A stretch of 64,000 nt of DNA from Chrysogorgia sp. JL179-B06 (Eukaryota > Cnidaria > Anthozoa > Scleralcyonacea > Chrysogorgiidae), in contig JAYKKM010000032.1 of assembly GCA_035772405.1 (NCBI GenBank), forward strand, positions 3,212,501-3,276,500. Direction: 5' to 3'. Position 1 is the stretch's first letter; each line of letters starts with the position of its first letter. Below are positions 25,200 through 37,192 of this stretch, in pieces. Below the pieces are notes generated by a model. That model saw only the letters and a program-made list of their open reading frames with translations. It had not been told where the DNA came from and did not search any database. Made by a program: the position numbers and the translations under genes.

Positions 25200-26950
25200 G
25201 GTTGACAGTCATGTTTTTAAGGTGCATCTGAGACGAAATATCATGAGATATTGATTCTTATCATTTGTTATCATGGAATATAACTCACATTTTCCAAGAA
25301 ACAACAAACGCTCTAGGCAGAAGAAATTTAAGCTCTGAAGCTATCGAAACTTTGTCCGCCATTGCTCAAAACATATTCTTATAAGAAAGCAATGTGTAAC
25401 GTCAAAGACTCTGCAACAGTGTAGCATGTTTGATGCTGTTATGGTTTTTCTCATATATTTTCACGAAATGTCGAGAATTATATTGAATAGTTCCCCAAAG
25501 CAGTCTTTATATTCATATGACGATAATTATAATTGCCGTGGGTACTAGTTTGGCGGCTTTGAGTCTTTGACGTCAATTCCGGAACATGTGCGAGTAATGG
25601 CGGTCTCATAATTTCGTATAAAAACAATAATCCGAGATGCCACATCTGTGATCAACACCAATTATACATTTAGTTTTATGAAACTGGTTTTGGTTCCGTT
25701 TTATTCTACAACTGGACTCCCATTATCTTGGCATGCTCATTTTTAAAATATTCTATCTAGGAGCCTTTTAAGATAACTCATTATAACTACTTGGCCGAGA
25801 CAATTACTTGTTGGTTGTTTTGTACGTGTCAAACGTCAACGCAAGAACACCACCTGTTGTTGAATATATATAATTATATATTGTAGCCAAGTTATCGCAG
25901 CATTTTATTCTATACTACAAACTGAGTATTACGATCGCGTTCCTTGATTTAGTAATCATTGGAAATCGTGCTGCGTGAACTGAATAGGTAAGAACTGTTT
26001 CATAATTTGTGTTTATTTTAATAATAAATTACCGCGTTAGCTCGTCCGTTTTTTACTAATCCACGAGATCTCTCAACTGTTCAATACAATTTCAGATTGC
26101 TCAAAGGGTAGCATAGTATATAGGATTTCTAATATTTAAAAAGCCTGGTAATAAGCTATAGAAATCCATTTTACCATGAATATGTATATTAAAATATATA
26201 ATTAAAAATAAAACTACTTCATGCACATACTCTATATATAGCGTCAATTTGATCACAATATATATACAACGGCTTCTTTTATTCACCCATCAACTTAGAC
26301 CCCGTTTACCAGATGCCAGCCAGTGCGAAATTAGTAATAACGGCAGAGTTTGCGCGTATTCAAAAGAAGCAACTATAAGACCGACATCAACAGACCACTA
26401 AATTCGTTTTAGAAACAATATAAAGCGTTTTTGTAATCTAGCTTTTGATTGTCAAATACAGTGTCAATAACCCATGGTTTATTTTAAATGCCAAAATCTA
26501 ACTGTCGTTGCTGTTGAGGTTGCCGTCGTAGCTGTCAAGGTCCCTATTATTGTCCTATATGCACCATGTGATTGGTCAATTGCATGGCGTGTTTGCACGA
26601 AGCTATCATATCACATCGAGATTCGAGGGAATTAAATCTCACTGCTTATTATTAAAAGCTTGGATAGATACAAGCTTGGCGGCGTTAACATGGTTCCGTA
26701 TAGTCGTTTGTTATACTTTGGGCCAAAATTCGCCCTGTTAATTGTTTCTGTTTACCATCCTCCGCAAGGGTCTGATGATAAGAAACTCTGGAGAAGAGTC
26801 TGAAAGCAATAAGCTATATATAATATGGAAAGGAATTAACATCATTGCGAAACTCTGGACCTTGGTAGAATATTAGTTGCTTGATCACTGCATTCAATCG
26901 CAAATGGTGGTCTGTCTCATGTTAGACAGAAAGCTATCATCCATTATTAA
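25200..26950. other. Non-coding region without recognisable elements
   Basis: No gene, LINE or SINE seen. Short open frames here lack any protein-like signal. Confidence 0.4.
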
Positions 26951-26957
26951 CATTGTA

Positions 26958-27305
26958 CAATGTTTCGTGCAACTTGTCCCGCAACAGCGTTCGAAACAAG
27001 TTGCTCGAACCATGCATTGCACAGTGTTACATACCTTGCAACGGCGGAAATTGTTGTGACACAAGTTGCTTCAACTGTAGCAATTTCTTTCAGCGTTGCC
27101 CAATGTAACATCCTCATGTATCTGCAACTCGTCCCGCAATTTTCCTCTTTGGCGACTCGGCACACATGCATACTTTGTCAGTCACAAACACAACGATGGC
27201 TAAACTACTTTTGCACGAGTATAACACTGCGCATTTTATTCAACTGCAACGTAGATTCGTAGAACTGAGATTGAGTCGTTGCGAGACAAGTTGCATGAAA
27301 CATTG
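26958..27305. mobile_element. MITE with 28-bp inverted ends
   Basis: Left end 26958-26985 begins 'caatgtttcgtgcaactt'; the right end 27278-27305 is its complement with two mismatches. The interior has further gcaac/gttgc motifs and no coding. Confidence 0.75.
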
Positions 27306-27566
27306 CACTTTTAGTGTAACAGCACCTTTATACGGAAACATCGTGAAGTTGAATTTAAATTTCGATTTAATGCAGTGAATCGAAATTTATTGCTTACCCA
27401 CTGAAGGACGCACTAACATAAACTCGGATGACCTTGAGTCTGTTTGGTTAGAGCTTATCTTACCTAACAAGAGCAACTGAGCTCCTATTTAACTCGTGGA
27501 TATGTGAAGCATATGCAGTATAGGAGCGAGTTATTGGATTGGGCCGATTGTGTCACTCGCTCGGTG

Positions 27567-27736
27567 AAGGCTAAAGGGGATGACTCAAAAGTACCTTCAC
27601 ATTTTAACTATACTAATAGCAACCCTAACCTTGATCCTAATCTTAAACCTAACTGTATCTAGCCCTAACCTAACGAAAAATAAAGACCAGACAAAAAAGA
27701 AAGGTCCTTTTGAGTCATCCCTTTTAGCCATCCCGC
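27567..27736. mobile_element. Small foldback element enclosing telomere-like repeats
   Basis: Ends 27569-27595 ('ggctaaaggggatgactc...') and 27704-27733 are inverted. The interior (27610-27675) is a run of degenerate cctaa/ccctaa units. Confidence 0.7.
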
Positions 27737-27739
27737 ACT

Positions 27740-29940
27740 CGCTCGCTGTTGTGCCATCGGTACATTTAAAATGTAAGGCATACCTGGATAATTAATTATT
27801 ATATATAAATGAGAGCTCCGTGTAAACTAGCTTATGCTAAATTGGATTTCCCCAAAATAAATATTTTATTTCATTAATACATTCATTCATTCATTCATTC
27901 AAAACCTGACGACGTGAGCATGACTAGGCTCCATTCCAGCTATTGTGTGAGCATGCGTGGTCCAAAGGAACGCGGGCACACACAACGGCTGAACATGACA
28001 GCCTGGCTAGTTGAAAGTGACGAGTTAAAAATCAAATAGGGGCTTTCGATATTCCGGCAAATTATATAACAAAGCTGAAATGACAGTCGAACTGCTTGTA
28101 AATACAACAAAACCACTGCAATGGAATATCCGCTGACGGAAATTTTCAGGTTTACTTGGTAAAATATGCATCACAATTTTCAAGTGAAACAAAGTACTTT
28201 TTATGACTCAATGAATTTTCTCCAGCCGAACTGAACGAAAAATATCTAAACAGTGATCAACAACGGTTACCTCAAACTCTTAGTTGTTGCTTATAAGGCA
28301 GGTCAACAGCTTGTTTCATGCCATGTGATCACGTATATTAACCAATGATAGCCTGCCATCTCTATATATAACCTCTACCTGATGCAAACACTTGGAGAAC
28401 TCCGCCACTCAAGCTATATCAAGCTTGCAGGCACAGCTGTCAGTAGCTACAGCTGTGTAGAACTTGTTTTTGTGGCATCATTTCGAGACAATTTCATACC
28501 TTTTGTTCGCAAGAAGTAATTTCAATTGTTGGCTTTTATCAGGTATAGTTTTTCTTCTAAGAAAATATTTCACTATATACCACTTTGGTATGCTGCAGCC
28601 TGCGCATTATTTAAGAATTGTTTCATACAGCGACGAGCGAAATACAGGTGAAGTGGGAAATGGGGTTTTGAATGTAAATCGAAAACTCCAAAAGGTTGGT
28701 TTATGTGATCACGTATTCTACCAATTCTATATAGAGCTATACTGACAAAATAGTGTGTAGGAAGTATAACGTTTCAAGCGAAGCCCCATCGTCAGAGAGT
28801 GAAAAGTGTTGAATATACTACTTCCGTATCTTTAGTGCATGGCTTCAGCTCTAAGATGACTCTGCAGGGTACGAGGTTGGAATATCAGTAAATGTTTAAT
28901 TAGTGTTAATCGTCCAGTTAGTGTAGTTTTCAGAAAGACTGTTGCATAGTGGCGGTCATTGATGTTTTGACGGTCACGATACGTGCAGTCAGTATCTTAT
29001 AAGAATATCATGCGTGGACATGTTTCTCGACGGAAGTTGATCCTCTAGATTAGTTCTATCTTGAGAAACACTGTTATAAAATATATTAATTTTTTTGATT
29101 GGTCGCTGCACGTGCTCCATTCTGCCTGAACTCTTTTCATAACGGTCTCATTTCATTGAGCAGTTTCGAAGTATATGGTCAAAAATACACAAAATATTAA
29201 CTAAGAATGTCCAATAAGTTTTGATTCCAATGAAATAATATCTTCAGAGAAATATCTTCATGAAATAATATCTATACATATTCAGGGCATTACAGTAGGG
29301 GAGCTTATAAATATCTTTCTTGTGCTTCAGTATAAATAATATTATAGCAGTAGTGACATTGCTACACACTGTTTATCCGCATTGTCGCCATGAGTTTAGA
29401 CTGGTCTCCTTGCATTGAATAAATCAGCACAAACAGTGTAGCCTGAACACACAGTTTCATATACGGTGGTTCCTCATGGATATATTTCCACATCATTTAA
29501 CATTATCAAAAGCAATGGTGACATGACACATCTATAGGGGTGTGGATTGGGTAGCTAGCCAAAACGTATTGGGGCTAGCAAAAAGTATTGATGTCCCTTC
29601 GTTGAGAGCCGGTGTTCAGATATACAGTTTACCGGAGTCCATCGCGAACAGAAAGCAAACTTGGCAGAATATTTAAAAATAACTTTATAATCTGGGTACA
29701 AGGTTGCGTGAATAATGGTAAGCCAGGTTTGTTGGTGAGAGTTCTAAACAATTCAAGGTAATCGTACTTCATATTATAGGATATAATGGTTCGTGCATAC
29801 AATCCGTACAGGTATAGAAAGAAGACAAAAGAAAGTGCTTTTAAACGATCAGCTATTTCGTATGCGATTAGGGATATCATCCGAACCATGCGACTTGGAC
29901 GCACAAACCTAGCCTGCTTAGCAGACAGGGAACTCTGACG
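27740..29940. other. Non-coding region without recognisable genes
   Basis: Contains a (cattcatt)n microsatellite near 27880 and, at about 28760-28800, a diverged relative of the 'gaagcccttcatcag' PLE-end motif. No gene supported. Confidence 0.4.
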
Positions 29941-29947
29941 CAGGTTG

Positions 29948-31445
29948 CTCTGACGCCTGTGATGTGTTTCTCTGTTTCTCTGTTTTATTCTATATTGAGG
30001 AAATCTGATGTTTTATATTTAATGAAAGAAAGCGGCGCTTTTTTATTCTATATTATTGAAATTCTGATGTTTTATATTTAATGAAAGAAAGCGGCGCTTA
30101 TATGAGAGCGCGGCGTGAGAGACGACAATTGCACGCACGGTAATTTGAAACTCAAAACAGCTGTCACTGGATGCCACGTGCATACGCGTGACGATCACTG
30201 AAAGCTGAGACGACACAACACTCATCTGCGGGATAACACGCAGTGCGGGAAAACACACGCGCCAATAATACAATTGGTCAGATGTAAACTCATTACCACT
30301 GTGGACTACAACAGCATCCATGCCTAGTCTGCCCCTGAGCTTTATGTGCCCAAGCCAGTTTAAGTTGGAACTGCTGCCTCTCACCAACCATCTTTGATGT
30401 ACCTTGTCTATAGGCATACCAAGTGCATTTTGGAATTTTCATGGTGATTCCGACTGTGGTGAATGCCGCAGTTGGACCATCATCTTCTAGGAGAACCACT
30501 TTTCCTCTTACGCCATTCCGCATCTTTGTTGATAGGTTGTACACAAGCATAACCTCGGCTCCAACTTTAAGACATAATCTGGATTCTGCTATTGTAACTT
30601 TGTCTAACAAATACTCGTCCATACTATCAGTGGAATGGTAGACTTTTATTTCACCAAGCAGTTTCACAAGTTCTGACATATTAAAACAATTTGCATTAAA
30701 ATTATTGCAGAAAATGTGTGGCACCAACTCCAATCCATGTTCTTCTGGATATAAGGGCTTCCCAGCCAATTCTTCGTTAATGAAGGTTGAAGTTTCCTTG
30801 GTGAATGCAGCTGCTTAAGAACCTCGACAAACTCGTCTTGGTTTTGGCGGTACCACTGAGGTCAGTTCCACAGAATGAGGAAACATGGTTTTCCACAACG
30901 CGCTTTCAAAGCAGTACTGACCACTATCAATGTCGTTCGAAACAGGAGGAAGTTGTCGAAAATCACCGACAGCAATTACCTGGATACCTCCAAATGGTTT
31001 GGCGTCGATTCCCCGGATTTTCTGGGAAATAAAATTAACGTGTTCGAATGTTCTTCGACTCAATTGCGAGATTTCGTCGATAATCAAAACGTCGGTCGTT
31101 TGCCAACGTGACAAACATGCCTCTCTATTATAGACTTGACAACAGCGTCCACATTCATCCGAGTATTCACGTGGCATCCAGTGACAGCTGTTTTGAGTTT
31201 GAAATTACCGTGCGTGCAATTGTCGTTTCAGCTTTCAGCCGTCGTCACGCGTATTATGTCGTCTCAGCTTTCAGTGATCGTCACGCGTATTCACGTGGAG
31301 TGAGAGCAATTACCGCGGTACCGCACGTGCACTATAAGCGCCGCGCTCTCATAAGCGCCGCTTTCTTTCATTAAATATAAAACATCAGATTTCCTCAATA
31401 TAGAATAAAACAGAGAAACAGAGAAACACATCACAGGCGTCAGAG
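29948..31445. mobile_element. DNA element with long inverted repeats and a PIF1-like helicase
   Basis: Outer ends 'ctctgacgcctgtgatg' (29948) and its complement (to 31445). Inverted similarity continues inward for about 250 bp on each side, including 'ttaatgaaagaaagcggcgc' and 'aacagctgtcactggatgcc', with small internal duplications in both arms. The interior is the helicase remnant. No transposase, so it is a deletion derivative or used other machinery. It lies just upstream of the first exon of the immunoglobulin gene. Confidence 0.78.
30043..31177 (-). pseudogene. PIF1-like helicase fragment
   Basis: The frame 31177-30815 contains motif II 'VLIIDEISQL' and motif III 'AVGDFRQLPPV' of the RecD/PIF1 superfamily 1 helicases. 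The frame 30769-30293 continues with the C-terminal 'CLKVGAEVMLVYNLS', followed by 'LAWAHKAQGQT', close to the PIF1 signature. The N-terminal Walker A part is absent: the inverted repeat begins just upstream of motif II. Frameshifts separate the parts. Such helicases occur in Helitrons and in other large DNA elements; the long inverted repeats argue against a Helitron. Confidence 0.85.
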
Positions 31446-31459
31446 TTGGGCTCCCTGTG

Positions 31460-31576
31460 TAGCAGACGGTTGTTTGGGGGAGGGGGGTTATATTTAAGAA
31501 CGCGGAATACAGCGAGGCGGAAAACCCGCGAGGGTGTCCCGAATATAACCCCCTCCCCCAAACAACTGTCTGCTAT
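31460..31576. repeat. Foldback, 35-bp arms
   Basis: 'gacggttgtttgggggagg' on the left arm (31460-31494) pairs with 31542-31576 around a ~47-base G/C-rich loop. The arms carry tagcagac/gtctgcta, which also occurs at the left edge of the PIF1 element. Confidence 0.85.
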
Positions 31577-31579
31577 ATG

Positions 31580-31751
31580 CAGGCTGGCAAAAACCTTCAG
31601 CAATTTGCTGCATAATTTACTGCATGAAGTTAGAGATGATATTGTTAGCATTGTCCAATGTCGATTTCAAGCAGTTTTGTTCGTAGACTCATTGTTGTTA
31701 ATTCAGAAAACGAAGCGTTTAACCGCGAAAGACAAAAACGCCGTGATCGAG
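31580..31751 (+). other. Probable 5' non-coding exon of the immunoglobulin-superfamily gene
   Basis: Ends at a good donor (g|gtaatttg, 31751/31752), 66 bp before the acceptor of the signal-peptide exon. The start of transcription is not visible; the left limit given is only the end of the foldback. Confidence 0.4.
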
Positions 31752-31817
31752 GTAATTTGTACAGTTTTATAATTACAAGACGTTTAATTTAATTGCATAA
31801 ATTTTAATTATTTACAG

Positions 31818-31929
31818 GTGTTCAAAAAGATGAATAGTCAGAGAGTTATCATTAATTTGTTTCCAACGTGTATTGGACTATTATATCTGGTTTTTATTGT
31901 CCCGTCATATTGTGACAATTGTACAGGAG
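31818..31929 (+). CDS. Immunoglobulin-superfamily gene, signal-peptide exon
   Basis: The acceptor 'ttatttacag' (ending 31817) precedes the exon, ATG is at 31830, and the donor is g|gtaagatc (31929/31930). The encoded N-terminus has a hydrophobic core 'CIGLLYLVFIVPSYC', a convincing secretory signal peptide. The exon ends in phase 1, the same phase as all the immunoglobulin exons downstream on this strand, so I link it to them. The intron that follows is about 14 kb and full of mobile elements. An exon from another gene in between cannot be excluded. Confidence 0.65.
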
Positions 31930-31950
31930 GTAAGATCAATGGAAACGAAT

Positions 31951-31984
<34 letters not shown>

Positions 31985-32033
31985 GTATATATATATATAT
32001 ATATATATATACATACATATATATATATATATA
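31951..32033. repeat. (AT)n microsatellite
   Basis: Interrupted AT dinucleotide tract just after the signal-peptide exon. Confidence 0.9.
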
Positions 32034-32198
32034 TTTAAACCAAACTCATTAATAATTCATGAGGAAAAGACAAAGGAAATCAGTACCATGTCCGTGGTTT
32101 TATATGTGATAAAATTTCATCTTAATTTACATAAACTTTAGCTTTGATTTTCTCGGCTTAGACAACATCAATTTTCAAAATTACTACGCCAATTTAAG

Positions 32199-32257
32199 CT
32201 ATTCAAAACACTCGCAGTACGTGTTTTATCAGATATAAAACACTGCTGCTCGTGTTT

Positions 32258-32308
<51 letters not shown>

Positions 32309-32330
32309 TTATATATATATATATATGGTT
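32199..32330. repeat. Palindromic aaaacac MITE scrap and (AT)n tract
   Basis: 32199-32262 pairs 'tattcaaaacactcg' with 'cgtgttttaaatat' around 'ttttatcagatataaaa'; AT repeats follow. Confidence 0.6.
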
Positions 32331-32401
32331 TTTGATGTCCCACATTTGTCTGGCATCAAGGGTGACTGTAAATAGCAGTTACCTTCATCCTGCTCATCAG
32401 C

Positions 32402-32582
<181 letters not shown>

Positions 32583-32583
32583 T

Positions 32584-33821
<1,238 letters not shown>

Positions 33822-33854
33822 TATATTCAAAACACTGTCTACGCAGCACTCTAC

Positions 33855-33986
<132 letters not shown>

Positions 33987-34092
33987 GTGAATAGACCAAA
34001 ACATGGACAAAATCCCAGTAAGTAAGAGTGCTCGATACAAAAATTGTAGAGCTAGTTATAAAGTATATGTCAGATGCCGTAATTTTACAGAT

Positions 34093-34135
34093 GCCGTAAC
34101 ACTGTGTTTCATGCCTAAGGCAATCATCAGACGAC
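34093..34135 (-). ncRNA. Hammerhead-like motif in PLE 3' UTR
   Basis: Minus strand: stem I GTCGT (34135-34131), CTGATGA (34130-34124), stem II TGCC/GGCA with loop TTA, GAAA (34110-34107), a one-pair stem III (C/G) with loop ACAGT, then TT, and stem I ACGGC with one G-U pair. The cleavage residue would be U, which is tolerated but weak. It is in the sense orientation of the PLE. The same UTR in the copy at 17300 has lost most of the core. Confidence 0.6.
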
Positions 34136-34207
34136 TAACTAACATCAACGTCAATGAATTATAACATCACTGAATTATAACAATTCGCGCGGCATGGATC
34201 AAAAGCG

Positions 34208-36343
34208 CTAATTGTCGGGCGGTGTTTCTTTGAAGTTACGTGATAGAAGTTCGTTTCGTTTGTTTAGAAGTCTGTATTTTTGGAAAATGATATGATACTT
34301 TTCGTCTAGGCAAAGTTCACATCGTGTTGATCCGTTTCGGAAGGCAGGCGCGCTGTCTAAAACTGACCACTTTATTTCAGGGTTTGAAGCGTTTTTTTCT
34401 CGTAAGTTCCAAACATGTTTTGAGAGTTCTGTTGAGTTGATTTTGTTTTGGTAGCGCAATGAATTTCGATGTTTGTAGAGTCGGTCCTTGAAGGTATGTT
34501 CTGTCAATCCAATGTAATTTGTTCCGTTAGTGTCTGTGTCAGTTGTAATGTGGGCTCGGTAGACCAGGCTTCGAGTTAGGCAATTTCCTTGGAGGGGGCA
34601 ATCCTTCTTGACTTTACAGTTGCATGTCTTACTTTGGCTTTCTTCCTGGTTGTTAAGTATTTTTCGGTTATGCGATGTTATGACGCTCGACATATTTGGC
34701 ATACAGCTGTAGCTGACCTTGATATTGTTCCTATTGAAAATCTTATGAAATTTATGGTTGCTGGGGAAGTGCTTGTCAATAAGTTGTAAACATTTCTTGC
34801 CTACATTCGTCTGTACGTTCATGCTGTACGGTGGATTAAACCAAATGATGTTTCTTTTTCTCTTCTTAGCTGTTGTGGAGGGTTCCTCGTTGGTTGTTTG
34901 CTCGAATTGAATGGTTTCTCCGTATCCACTGGCATTTAACGCTTCGTTGTAATATGGTGCTGCTTTATCGAACATTTCTTTGTTGGACGATATGTTGTTG
35001 ATTCGCTTGCTGATGCTCTTTGGTAGTTGTTTAATTATGCTTGGTGGGTGGTTAGAATTGGTGTGGATATAAACGGGGTTGTCGTTTGTTTTTTTGTAAG
35101 GCTTGTAGGTGTCGGTTGGAAGGTTGAAGGTGACGTCGAGGAAATTAGCTTCTTTCAGGTTGACTTGAATCGTAATCTTTAGCCCGAGGTCTTTGAAAAT
35201 TTTTGTAATTTCTTTTCGGATCTTGTCAGATGCTTGGCTGTTGATATTATGGAAAGCTGCCAGACCGTCGTCTCTGTACAAACCAATATGCGACTTTCCA
35301 TAATTCTCCGACAGGATGCTCAAGATGTAGATACCTACTAATTCACAGACTTCGGCTCCATCGTAGCTCCCCATTGTGACGTCAAATGTGTTGTCGCCGT
35401 CCCTTTTTACCCAGCCATTACCTTGGTCGAAAAGTAGCGACTCGCGTGCGTGCATAATGATTTCCAAATCACTCTGGTTGATCGGTACGAATTCCTTGGC
35501 ATAATCTATGGCTTTTGTTAGCAGTTCTTCCGTTATCGATGCGTAGAAGTCGACTATATCAAACTGTGCGAAGCTGCAATTTTCATTGTCTTCTAATGTG
35601 TTGAACCACTCTATCACGCTCTTCGTATTCTTCCACTGGTGCACTTGGGTTTTTTCTTTCGTGCATGCGTTTATTCTCTCTAATACTTGCTTGCTAACTT
35701 GTCCTAGGATGCTTTTCGCCGGGTTTATCAGTCGGCATTTTGGTGTATTGTTGAAGTTCTCCTTGTGGTCCTTGAGGGTGATGAAGGCTTGTTGCTTGGC
35801 AAGGATTGTGGTTCTCTCTTGGATGTCTAATCTTGATGCGATCTGTTTTGCCTTTCCGTTGATTTCGTTGTAGGTGTTACTGTTGCATTTCTTGTAAGAT
35901 TTCGTAATGTTCTCGTGTAGTAGCTTGTCGTGCGTGGCTTTGTCCATTTCGTACATGTTCCTAGTTTTATCTGCTGGGATGAAGGCTTTGGTGGAGTTTC
36001 TAATTGATTTGATATCTTCTTTCAATTTACTTTGGAATTGGTTGTATACTTGTCGGAATTTGATATTCCTTGTCATTTCTACCTTTTCTAGTCGTTCTCA
36101 AAGTTTTCCATTTCGTTAACTTGTGGAGGGCATCTTCTTGACTTAAAACCAAACTTCTGTTGCTGTTCGTTGTTGTTTTCTTCCTTCTCAAAAAAGTGGG
36201 CTTCCCATCTCATTCGTTTAGTTACGTTTTCTACTTTCTCAATCAGGCGCTTCTTGTACAGTTTTTCCGATAGTACGGTATATTTTTCAGTGAGTAGTTG
36301 AATATGTCCGCTGTTCCATTTTAGATTTATCTTTCGGGAAATA
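34208..36343 (-). pseudogene. Penelope-like element: reverse transcriptase plus GIY-YIG endonuclease
   Basis: One long open frame (36076-34208, 622 residues) plus an upstream part (36343-36090) in another frame containing 'KRMRWEAHFF' and 'FGFKSRRCPPQ', so a single frameshift separates them. Reverse-transcriptase motifs in order: 'FITLKDHKENF', motif A 'FDIVDFYASI', motif B around 'GSYDGAEVCELVGIYI', and motif C 'YRDDG'. A cysteine cluster 'CNCKVKKDCPLQGNC' precedes the GIY-YIG nuclease, whose 'NYIGLTEHTFKDRLYKH' is clear. PLEs copy themselves by target-primed reverse transcription. This copy is the best-preserved element in the window, close to intact, but the C-terminus lacks about ten residues found in the 17.2-kb copy. 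It sits antisense in an intron of the immunoglobulin gene. Confidence 0.9.
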
Positions 36344-36718
36344 TAGAGTGCTCAACAAATAAGGAGCGAATAATATTAGGTGAATTGAATGAAAATACTG
36401 CATTATTAACGATTTCAACTTTTCTATTTAAAACATAATTTTTACCTTCTGTGCCATTCGCCTCAGTGCTTGTAATCTTGAGTCATCAGGTAACCGATGC
36501 GTTTGCGATGTACAGCAAGTTTTTCCACCAAAGGGTCTGGAATTATCGTTATCAAAGGCAAGCTGCATATTCTGTGGCTACTTTGGCATGGATTTATAAA
36601 TCCAAACCGCCCATTCGTATCGGTAGTGATAAAACGTCACGTCATTCTCTGTTCTGGCTGGTATAAGAACCTCGGCTATTGCATTCTCTAATGGTTCTAG
36701 TACATCTTAAATATCTGT

Positions 36719-37030
36719 TTATATATAAGAAAGTTTATCCACCGATGTTTGATGGCAGAGATAAAAACGGGATAAAAATGCTTGATGTTGTGAGGTTTCA
36801 AATTTAGCTAACTTATCCTTTATCCATTCTTCTACTTTTCCATCAACAAATTCAGACAGGTATAATCTTGTTCCCAGGTGATGTTGATGCTTGTTTCTCG
36901 AAAGGCCGTCCTTAACAAATTCTTCTTTTCCTGGTTTAACAATTAGCATGCATTTCTTGTCATTTGAATGGTAACCAGTCAGGCCCCATCTCTTTCAAGG
37001 GATTCCACCACAGCTTTATTTGTGTTATTG
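36719..37030 (-). pseudogene. Reverse-transcriptase-like fragment of another retroelement
   Basis: Reads 'LWWNPLKEMGPD', then in a shifted frame 'DKKCMLIVKPGKEEF' and, further on, 'DGKVEEWIKDKLAKF'. These resemble the post-catalytic part of a reverse transcriptase family common in invertebrates (consensus WWxxLxxxGPxxGY...KxxLIVKP). No catalytic residues remain. Family placement is from memory of the pattern and is moderate only. Confidence 0.5.
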
Positions 37031-37039
37031 TTCCTATAA

Positions 37040-37116
37040 TTATAATAATAATAATAATAATAATAATATCACATATACGGCGAAATGTCGTTCTCTTGTT
37101 AAATTTAGTTGTAAGG

Positions 37117-37188
<72 letters not shown>

Positions 37189-37192
37189 CTGT
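37040..37192. repeat. (ATA)n microsatellite, two blocks
   Basis: AAT/ATA triplets at 37040-37070 and 37118-37190. Confidence 0.95.

Noticed and set aside
26760..26800. ctgatgataagaaac as a hammerhead core
   Set aside because: No stem II between the two motifs and no closing stem I.
29629..29904. 91-codon frame, minus strand
   Set aside because: No motif, no support from neighbours; consistent with chance.
36440..36500. Hammerhead at the 5' side of the PLE (minus strand ctgatga near 36487)
   Set aside because: The GAAA is replaced by GCGAATGG and stems are not convincing.
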